A DNA stretch of 64,000 nucleotides from Methylibium sp. (GTDB lineage: Bacteria; Pseudomonadota; Gammaproteobacteria; Burkholderiales; Burkholderiaceae_C). The stretch covers positions 23,664-87,663 of the forward strand of contig PNNH01000015.1 in NCBI GenBank assembly GCA_013824165.1, read 5' to 3'. The notes beneath the pieces were generated by a model that had not been told where the DNA came from, did no database searches, and saw only the letters and a program-made list of their open reading frames with translations. Made by a program: the position numbers and the translations under genes. Positions 57,837 to 64,000 of this stretch are shown piece by piece (the first letter of the stretch is position 1; each line of letters begins with the position of its first letter).

Positions 57837-60179
57837 TTGGACAAGATCCTGCTTCAAATTGCTGCCGAGCTGAAGGTTCGCCCGGCGCAGATCAACGCAG
57901 CCGTGCAGCTGCTCGATGGCGGTGCCACCGTGCCCTTCATCGCCCGTTATCGCAAGGAAGTGACCGAGGGGCTGGACGATATCCAGCTGCGCGAGCTCGA
58001 GTCGCGCCTGGGCTATCTGCGCGAGCTGGAAGAGCGTCGCTCCGCGGTGCTCAAGAGCATCGAGGAGCAAGGCAAGCTCACTCCCGAGCTGCGCGCTGCC
58101 GTCGAGGCCGCGCCGACCAAGCAGGAGCTGGAAGACCTCTACCTGCCCTATAAGCCCAAGCGCCGCACCAAGGGCATGATCGCCCGCGAGGCGGGGCTGG
58201 AGCCGCTGGCCGACAAGCTGTTTGCCGACCCGACGCTGGAGCCTCTTGCGCAGGCCGCCGCTTTCATCAACGCCGACGCTGGCTTTGCCGACGCCTTTGC
58301 GGTGCTGGACGGCGTGCGCGACCTGCTGTCCGAGCGCTGGGCCGAGGACGCCGCGCTGATCGGCAAGCTGCGCGAGTGGCTGTGGGAGGAGGGCCTGTTC
58401 AAGTCCACGCTGATGGCGGGCAAGGATGAGAACAACCCGGACATCTCCAAGTTCCGCGACTACTTCGACTATGCGGAAGCCATCAGGACCGTGCCCTCGC
58501 ACCGCGCGCTGGCGGTGTTCCGCGGCCGCACGCAGGAGTTTCTGGATGCCAAGCTGGTGCTCGATGAAGAGATCGTCACCGGGCAACCTGGCTTGGCCGA
58601 AGGCCGCATCGCCCGCCACCTGGGCTGGAGCCACGGCAAGCGCGCGGCTGACGAATTGATCCGCAAGACCATCGCCTGGACCTGGAAGGTCAAGCTCAGC
58701 ATGAGCCTGGAGCGCGACCTGTTCGCCCGCCTTCGCGACGAGGCCGAGAAGGTGGCGATCAAGGTCTTTGCCGAGAACCTGCGCGACCTGCTGCTGGCCG
58801 CGCCCGCCGGCAAGCGCGTGGTGATGGGCCTGGACCCAGGCATCCGCACCGGCGTCAAGGTGGCCGTGGTCTCCGACACCGGCCGCGTGCTGGACACGCA
58901 CACCGTCTACCCGCACGAGCCGCGCAAGGACTGGGAAGGCTCGCTGCACACGCTGGGCCGCCTGGTGGCCACGCATGGCGTGAACCTGATCGCGATCGGC
59001 AACGGCACCGCCTCGCGCGAGACCGACAAGCTGGCGGCTGACCTGATCAAGCGCATCCAGCAGCTGGCGCCCGGCACGGCGATCGAGAAGGTCGTCGTCA
59101 GCGAGGCCGGTGCCTCGGTGTATTCGGCGTCCGAGTTCGCCTCCAAGGAGCTGCCCGAGCTGGACGTTTCCTTGCGCGGCGCGGTGTCCATCGCGCGCCG
59201 TCTGCAGGACCCGCTGGCGGAGCTGGTCAAGATCGACCCCAAGAGCATTGGCGTGGGTCAGTACCAGCATGATGTCAACCAGAGCGAGCTGGCCAAGACG
59301 CTGGACGCTGTGGTCGAAGACTGCGTGAACTCGGTGGGCGTGGACCTGAATACCGCGTCGGCGCCGCTGTTGTCGCGCGTCTCGGGCCTGTCGGCCGCGG
59401 TGGCTGGCTCCATCGTGCGCTGGCGCGATGCCAACGGCGCGTTCAAGAACCGCAAGCAGTTGCTGGATGTGACGGGCCTCGGCCCCAAGACCTTCGAGCA
59501 GGCGGCGGGATTCCTGCGCATCCGCGACGGCGACAACCCGCTGGACCTGTCGGGCGTGCACCCGGAGACCTATGTGGTGGTGCAGCGCATTCTTGACAAG
59601 GTGGCGCGTCCCGTCAGTGAGGTGTTGGGCAAGAGCGATGTGATCCGCGCGCTGAAGCCTGAGGCTTTCGCCGATGAGAAGTTCGGCGCCATCACGGTGA
59701 AGGACATCCTCGCCGAGCTGGAAAAGCCGGGCCGCGATCCGCGCCCCGACTTCAAGGTGGCGCGCTTCAACGAGGGCGTGGAAGACATCAAGGACCTGGC
59801 CGAGGGCATGATTCTCGAAGGCACAGTGTCCAACGTGGCGCAGTTCGGCGCCTTCGTGGACCTGGGCGTGCATCAGGACGGTCTGGTACATGTGAGCCAG
59901 CTGGCCAACAAGTTCGTCAGCGATGCGCGCGAGGTGGTCAAGACCGGCGACATCGTCAAGGTCAAGGTGCTGGAGGTGGACCTGGCGCGCAAGCGCATAT
60001 CGCTGACGATGAAGCTGGATGCCCAGGCACCGCGAGGTGCTGCCAAGGCCGACAACAGTTTCCGTCCGGCAGCGCGCCATGAGCGCAGCAGCAGTCAGGG
60101 CACCGCGGGGCGTGGGGCTGCGGCACCGTCCGGCAACGCGATGGCGGCGGCGTTTGCGAAACTGCAGACCAAGCGCTGA
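57837..60179 (+). CDS. tex: Tex family transcription accessory protein (S1 RNA-binding)
   Basis: Conserved cytoplasmic nucleic-acid-binding protein, 780 residues. The start is TTG 57837 (encoding [20 protein letters not shown]), which matches the conserved Tex N-terminus; no ATG is available there and the ribosome site is weak. Domains in order: N-terminal helical region with [20 protein letters not shown], the YqgF/RNase-H-like domain with [18 protein letters not shown], helix-hairpin-helix repeats ([19 protein letters not shown] and [19 protein letters not shown]), and the S1 domain [21 protein letters not shown] Ser/Gly/Ala-rich tail ends the protein. Linked to transcription fitness and stress tolerance in other bacteria. 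Confidence 0.94.
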   Translation: MDKILLQIAAELKVRPAQINAAVQLLDGGATVPFIARYRKEVTEGLDDIQLRELESRLGYLRELEERRSAVLKSIEEQGKLTPELRAAVEAAPTKQELEDLYLPYKPKRRTKGMIAREAGLEPLADKLFADPTLEPLAQAAAFINADAGFADAFAVLDGVRDLLSERWAEDAALIGKLREWLWEEGLFKSTLMAGKDENNPDISKFRDYFDYAEAIRTVPSHRALAVFRGRTQEFLDAKLVLDEEIVTGQPGLAEGRIARHLGWSHGKRAADELIRKTIAWTWKVKLSMSLERDLFARLRDEAEKVAIKVFAENLRDLLLAAPAGKRVVMGLDPGIRTGVKVAVVSDTGRVLDTHTVYPHEPRKDWEGSLHTLGRLVATHGVNLIAIGNGTASRETDKLAADLIKRIQQLAPGTAIEKVVVSEAGASVYSASEFASKELPELDVSLRGAVSIARRLQDPLAELVKIDPKSIGVGQYQHDVNQSELAKTLDAVVEDCVNSVGVDLNTASAPLLSRVSGLSAAVAGSIVRWRDANGAFKNRKQLLDVTGLGPKTFEQAAGFLRIRDGDNPLDLSGVHPETYVVVQRILDKVARPVSEVLGKSDVIRALKPEAFADEKFGAITVKDILAELEKPGRDPRPDFKVARFNEGVEDIKDLAEGMILEGTVSNVAQFGAFVDLGVHQDGLVHVSQLANKFVSDAREVVKTGDIVKVKVLEVDLARKRISLTMKLDAQAPRGAAKADNSFRPAARHERSSSQGTAGRGAAAPSGNAMAAAFAKLQTKR

Positions 60180-60307
60180 CGCAGACGCCCGCTGGGCGCC
60201 AGACGCCATCGGCGGCCCGCTTCTGGCGATTCGTCGCATGAGGGCGGCTCGCTCAGGGGCCGACGGCTATTCTCTGGCCCGCCAATATCCTGTATCTGGA
60301 GACTGAC

Positions 60308-62524
60308 TTGTCGCACCAACTTCATCCCCGCAGCCTGGCTTGTGCCTTGCTCGTGCTGTCCTATGCCGCAGCACCGGCTGTCTTGGCGCAAGAGGCGCCT
60401 GGCGGCCCTGGCGATGCCCAGCCACGCCAGCCCGGCACCAAGCTGGAGCGGGTGGAGATCAGCTCCCGCGCGCTGTCGGACACCGATCTGCGTCGTCGGG
60501 CGCCGGTGGCCAAGCAGATCTACGGTCGAGAAGAGCTGGACAAGTACGGTGACAGCAATGTGGCGGATGTGCTGAAGCGCCTGCCCGGCGTCAGTGTGCA
60601 GGGCAATGCACCGCGCATGCGTGGCTTGGGTGCGGGCTACACGTTGATTCTGATCAACGGCGACCCCGCGCCTCCGGGCTTTCAGCTGGATCAGCTGGAT
60701 CCCAAGCAGGTGGAACGCATCGAGGTCACCAAAGGCCCGACCGCGGACCAGAGCGCGCAGGCGGTGGCCGGCGCGATCAACATCATCTTGAAGGACGCGC
60801 CGCGGGTCAGTCAGCGCGATTTCGGGGCGCGCCTGGGCTACAACGCGGATCGCCCGGTTGGCGGGCTCAACTTCACCTGGGGTGAGCGGGTGCTGGGCGG
60901 TGTGGCTGTGTCGGTGCCGGTGTCCCTGTTCACCTGGCGCGGTCGCAATGAGATCCGCACCGAGAAGCTGGCGCCGGGCAGCAATGCACTGCCGGCCGCG
61001 TCCGTGCAATCGGCGACCCAGCCCTTCTGGGGGCATGGCTTCAACGCCAGCCCGCGCGTGAACTGGAAGATCAGTGAAGAGGAGACGCTGACGCTGCAGA
61101 GCTTCTTCCAGGATGGCCGCTGGAACAACAAGACCAGCTTCAGCAATGAAGTGCTGTCTGGCCAGCCGCTGCTGGAGGATGACAACCTGGGCAAGGGCAG
61201 CTGGCGCATGGCGCGAGGCAATGTCCAGTATGCGAACCGGCTGAACGAGAACCAGCGGCTGGAGCTGAAGGCCGGTTTGCAGGAGTCGAAGGGGGGCTTC
61301 GACGTGCAGACCTACCGCGACGGTGCCGTGCGCCGCCGCAGCTTTGGCGACAACAAGGACAGCAACATCACCCAGGGCGGCAAGTTCGCCCAACTGATCG
61401 GCGATAGCCACAGCCTGACCGTGGGCTGGGATCTCGAATGGCGCCGCCGCGACGAAAAGCGCGAGACCACCGAGCTGGGCGTGCCACAGCTGCCTGAGTT
61501 CGACGGCCAGCCCTTCGGCGCGCGTATCGAGCGCCAGGCGCTGTTCGTGCAGGACGAGTGGGAGCTGTCGCCGCAATGGTCCACCTATCTGGGGCTGCGT
61601 GGCGAGCGCATCGTCACCGAGAGCCGCGGCCTTAGCGAGACGCTGCGGAACACCAGCCAGGTGGTAACGCCGCTGTGGCACCTGAATTACAAGCTCGACC
61701 CCAAGGGCCGCGACCTGATCCGCGGCAGTCTGACGCGCAGCTACAAGGCGCCTGAGCTTAATGCGCTGCTGAGCCGTCCGGCCCTCAACGGCCTGTATCC
61801 GGACGCGAGCAAGCCCAACAGCCAGATCGCGCCGGACCGCACCGGCAATCCGCTGCTCAAACCTGAACTCGCGACGGGCCTGGATCTGGCTTTCGAGAAG
61901 TACATGGCGGGCGGCGGCATGTTCAGCATCGGCGTGTTCCATCGCCAGGTGAAGGACCTGATCCGCAACCAGATCACGCTGGAGACGGTGCCCTGGTCCG
62001 GCGTGCAGCGTTGGGTTTCGCGGCCGACGAACTTCTCCAAGGCCACGACCAGCGGCCTGGAGCTTGAGCTGAAGGGCCGGGCTGGCGAGTTGCTGCCCTC
62101 GGTGTTCGATCCCAAGCTGGCGCTGAATCTGCGCAGCTCGCTGAACATCTATCGCTCACGTGTGCAGGCGCTGGAGGGGCCGAACAACCGCTTGGACGGC
62201 CAGCAGCCCTGGTCGGCCAACCTGGGTTTCGATTACCGCCTGAGCAGCCTGCCCATGCCGGTGGTGACCGGCGCGAACTTCGCCTACACGCCGGGCTACA
62301 CCACGCGCCAGCTTTCCAGCCAGTGGCTGGAGCAGAGCCATGCGCGCGGCATCGACCTGTTCGCGCAGTTCATCCTGAGCCGGCAGACCTCGGTGCGTGT
62401 GATGGCCAACAACTTTGCACCGGTGGACAACCAATCGCGTACGCTGCTGGACGGTGGCTACTACACCGATGTGCAGCGCAAGGGTCGCACCTGGTGGGGC
62501 GTGATGCTGGAGCACAAGCTCTGA
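60308..62524 (+). CDS. TonB-dependent outer-membrane receptor
   Basis: 738-residue receptor. The start is TTG 60308 with GGAG six bases upstream and a following signal peptide (HPRSLACALLVLSYAAAPAV, cleavage near LAQ). The plug domain has VADVLKRLPGVSVQGNAPRM and IEVTKGPTADQSAQAVAGAI with LILINGDPAPPGF. The beta barrel ends KGRTWWGVMLEHKL, a C-terminus with aromatic/hydrophobic alternation. No TonB box was picked with confidence. The stop shares one base with the following patatin-like gene. Substrate (siderophore, haem, glycan or other) cannot be assigned. Confidence 0.9.
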   Translation: MSHQLHPRSLACALLVLSYAAAPAVLAQEAPGGPGDAQPRQPGTKLERVEISSRALSDTDLRRRAPVAKQIYGREELDKYGDSNVADVLKRLPGVSVQGNAPRMRGLGAGYTLILINGDPAPPGFQLDQLDPKQVERIEVTKGPTADQSAQAVAGAINIILKDAPRVSQRDFGARLGYNADRPVGGLNFTWGERVLGGVAVSVPVSLFTWRGRNEIRTEKLAPGSNALPAASVQSATQPFWGHGFNASPRVNWKISEEETLTLQSFFQDGRWNNKTSFSNEVLSGQPLLEDDNLGKGSWRMARGNVQYANRLNENQRLELKAGLQESKGGFDVQTYRDGAVRRRSFGDNKDSNITQGGKFAQLIGDSHSLTVGWDLEWRRRDEKRETTELGVPQLPEFDGQPFGARIERQALFVQDEWELSPQWSTYLGLRGERIVTESRGLSETLRNTSQVVTPLWHLNYKLDPKGRDLIRGSLTRSYKAPELNALLSRPALNGLYPDASKPNSQIAPDRTGNPLLKPELATGLDLAFEKYMAGGGMFSIGVFHRQVKDLIRNQITLETVPWSGVQRWVSRPTNFSKATTSGLELELKGRAGELLPSVFDPKLALNLRSSLNIYRSRVQALEGPNNRLDGQQPWSANLGFDYRLSSLPMPVVTGANFAYTPGYTTRQLSSQWLEQSHARGIDLFAQFILSRQTSVRVMANNFAPVDNQSRTLLDGGYYTDVQRKGRTWWGVMLEHKL

Positions 62525-63609
62525 TGCAGGCACTGCGGGTCTACGCCGGAGCGCGGGCGCGTGAGCGCCTGCGCGAGCGGGGCCTGCAACCCTCGGATGT
62601 GCGTGTGGTTCCGGCCGCAGCGGGCGGCCCCAAGGGGCTGATCCTCAATCCGCTGGACCGCTTCCTGTTCGGGAGCTGGTTGCCGCGCGGCGCGGGCGAG
62701 ATCCATCTGCTTGGTGCCTCGATCGGTGCCTGGCGCATGGCCACGGCCTGTCTGGTGAACGACGAGACGCAGGCGGAGCAGGAGTTCGAGCGTCTGGCGC
62801 AGGACTATGTGAACCAGCGCTACGACAGCGCGCCGGGGCACCGGCCAACGGCACAAACCGTCAGTCGCGGTTTTGCGGCGGGCCTGGCTGATTGCTTCGG
62901 TGGCCGCGAGGCAGCTTTGCTGGCGCATCCGCGCCTGCGGCTGCATGTCTTCACTTCGCGCGGACGCCATCTGCTGGCGCGCGAGGGGCGCTGGCGCACG
63001 CCGCTGGGCTATGGCGCCGCCTTTGCCGCCAATGTCTTGCAGCGCCGGGCCTTGGGGGGATGGCTGGAGCGGGTGGTCTTCTCCGACCCGCGCGCCGCGT
63101 TGCCGATGCCGGTCACTGACTTCCGTAGCCGGCTGGTGGCACTGAGCGCTGACAACTTTCAGCCGGCCTTGCTGGCTAGCTGCTCGATTCCCTTCTGGCT
63201 GCAGGCGGTGCATGACATCCCGGGTGCGCCCGAGGGCGCTTATTGGGACGGCGGCATCACCGACTACCACCTGCACCTGAACTACGCCGCCATGCTGGGC
63301 GACGGGCTGGTGCTTTATCCGCACTTCCAGCGCACGGTGGTGCCGGGCTGGCTCGACAAGGCCCTGCGCAGCCGGCACCGGGCCACGGCTTTTCTCGACA
63401 ATGTGGTGCTGCTGGCGCCTGATGAAGACTGGGTGCGACGCAGCCTGCCGCGCGGCAAGCTGCCGGATCGGTCTGACTTCGCCTTCTACGGCGACGATGT
63501 GTCAGCCCGCGCCAAAGCCTGGCTGCAGGCGATTGCGCAGAGCCAGCGCTTGCGCGATGAGTTCGCGCGCCTGGTCGAGGCGGACTCGGTCGACGCCTTG
63601 CCGCTGTGA
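62524..63609 (+). CDS. Patatin-like phospholipase family protein
   Basis: 361 residues, starting at ATG 62524 within the receptor stop (TGATG). The fold's oxyanion loop is seen as AAGGPKGLILNPLD, the nucleophile motif as HLLGASIGAWRMATA (GASIG), and the catalytic Asp as GAYWDGGITDYHLH, the DGG motif of patatins. No signal peptide is evident, so it is probably cytoplasmic or membrane-peripheral. Translational coupling to a TonB-dependent receptor is unusual and suggests processing of an acylated ligand or a lipid-related response; this is inference. Confidence 0.85.
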   Translation: MQALRVYAGARARERLRERGLQPSDVRVVPAAAGGPKGLILNPLDRFLFGSWLPRGAGEIHLLGASIGAWRMATACLVNDETQAEQEFERLAQDYVNQRYDSAPGHRPTAQTVSRGFAAGLADCFGGREAALLAHPRLRLHVFTSRGRHLLAREGRWRTPLGYGAAFAANVLQRRALGGWLERVVFSDPRAALPMPVTDFRSRLVALSADNFQPALLASCSIPFWLQAVHDIPGAPEGAYWDGGITDYHLHLNYAAMLGDGLVLYPHFQRTVVPGWLDKALRSRHRATAFLDNVVLLAPDEDWVRRSLPRGKLPDRSDFAFYGDDVSARAKAWLQAIAQSQRLRDEFARLVEADSVDALPL

Positions 63610-63646
63610 GCGTCTGAGCTCAGGTCGAATGTAATTAGAGGTAAGG

Positions 63647-63662
63647 CCCCGCCAACGCGGGG
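63647..63662. terminator. Short GC hairpin downstream of the patatin-like gene
   Basis: CCCCGC, four-base loop, GCGGGG, 40 bp past the stop. No U-tract follows; possible rho-independent-like structure. Confidence 0.4.
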
Positions 63663-63666
63663 TGGG

Positions 63667-63688
63667 GGTACTGCGTTGCATCAGTACC
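63667..63688. promoter_or_regulatory. Inverted repeat upstream of the glycine-zipper lipoprotein
   Basis: GGTACTG, eight-base spacer, CAGTACC, perfect 7-bp arms, 30 bp before the ATG. It may be a leader hairpin or an operator. Confidence 0.45.
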
Positions 63689-63717
63689 GACGCATCACCT
63701 GTTATCAGGGAGCCCCC

Positions 63718-64000
63718 ATGCCCATGTCATCCCCCCGCCTTGCTTCTTCGGCGCTGCTGAGTCTCTTGCTGGTGCTCGGCGGTTGTGCCCACCAGCGCCA
63801 GTCGCGCGAGCCGGCGCCGTATGGAAGCCATGGCGGATATGGCCCCTATTCAGGCCAAGCGCAGAACATCGTCCAATACGGGCATGTGCGCAGCATCGAG
63901 CAGTTGGCCGACGGTCGGCGTGACAGTGGCGCCGGCGGCGCCGTGGTCGGCGCGGTGGTTGGCGGCGTGATCGGCAACCAGATGGGCAAGGGCGACGGCC
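63718..64000 (+). CDS. Glycine-zipper 2TM (17-kDa antigen/SlyB-like) lipoprotein, 3' end outside window
   Basis: Outer-membrane lipoprotein of the Rick_17kDa_Anti family; the first 94 codons are visible. The signal and lipobox are RLASSALLSLLLVLGGC. After a Tyr/Gly/Ser-rich spacer come YGHVRSIEQL and the glycine zipper GAGGAVVGAVVGGVIGNQMG. Such proteins support envelope integrity. The frame runs off the window end intact. Confidence 0.9.
   Translation, partial: MPMSSPRLASSALLSLLLVLGGCAHQRQSREPAPYGSHGGYGPYSGQAQNIVQYGHVRSIEQLADGRRDSGAGGAVVGAVVGGVIGNQMGKGDG

Noticed and set aside
57627..60239. Very long minus-strand open frame opposite tex
   Set aside because: Its translation is low-complexity His/Arg/Gln/Leu-rich, mirrors tex codon bias and has no start signal or family; tex on the plus strand is unambiguous.

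Overview
The window is a high-GC, densely coded bacterial chromosome segment. The gene set (urtABCDE urea transporter, Porin_4-type trimeric porin, PuuD-type membrane urate oxidase, NMT1-type ABC uptake system, 17-kDa glycine-zipper lipoprotein) and the sequence style suggest a betaproteobacterium of the order Burkholderiales, perhaps near Roseateles/Mitsuaria/Rubrivivax. This is inference from gene content; no rRNA or tRNA gene was seen.

Layout. 1-5.9 kb: urea ABC transporter urtABCDE, entered inside urtA, with an unusual 384-bp palindrome-bearing gap between urtD and urtE. 6-11.3 kb: a zinc-type CDF exporter, a methyl-accepting chemotaxis protein and a prolyl oligopeptidase. 11.3-13.8 kb: a decayed patch with remnants of an IS110-family and an IS481-family transposase on either side of an AraC/GyrI-type regulator. 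13.8-18.7 kb: an orphan ureD, a porin and an ABC importer of unknown substrate. 18.7-30 kb: a purine (urate/allantoin) degradation block: M20 hydrolase, UraD-AllC fusion, puuE, GntR regulator, uraH, xdhC, then after four unrelated genes the membrane urate oxidase puuD. 30-39.7 kb: a ChaN-like protein, an orphan ParB-like protein, and a six-gene efflux operon (adaptor, RND pump, DUF2892, TolC, rhodanese, SLAC1/TehA channel) with a divergent ArsR regulator. 39.7-45.8 kb: DUF4124 protein, HpcH/HpaI aldolase, glycerate 2-kinase, hemerythrin, Crp/Fnr regulator, amidase lipoprotein, HDOD protein. 45.9-57 kb: xdhAB, a divergent LysR regulator, guaD and a BMP-type nucleoside ABC transporter. 57-64 kb: GAF protein, tex, TonB-dependent receptor, patatin-like protein and a partial glycine-zipper lipoprotein.

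How it fits together. The dominant theme is nitrogen scavenging from purines. Nucleosides or bases enter by the BMP-type transporter; guanine is deaminated by GuaD to xanthine, which XdhAB (with XdhC) oxidises to urate. PuuD oxidises urate, UraH and UraD give (S)-allantoin, PuuE opens it to allantoate, and the AllC part of the fusion releases ammonia. The urea transporter and UreD belong to the same nitrogen economy, but no urease structural gene is in the window: the place downstream of ureD is occupied by transposase debris. Two near-identical copies of a TGTATACA-type palindrome, one between gntR and uraH and one before puuD, tie the separated parts into one probable GntR regulon. Glycerate 2-kinase and the aldolase could serve the glyoxylate/tartronate-semialdehyde branch below ureidoglycolate.

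The least explained module is the ArsR-RND-DUF2892-TolC-rhodanese-SLAC1 operon, which looks like a sulfur-species stress and export system.
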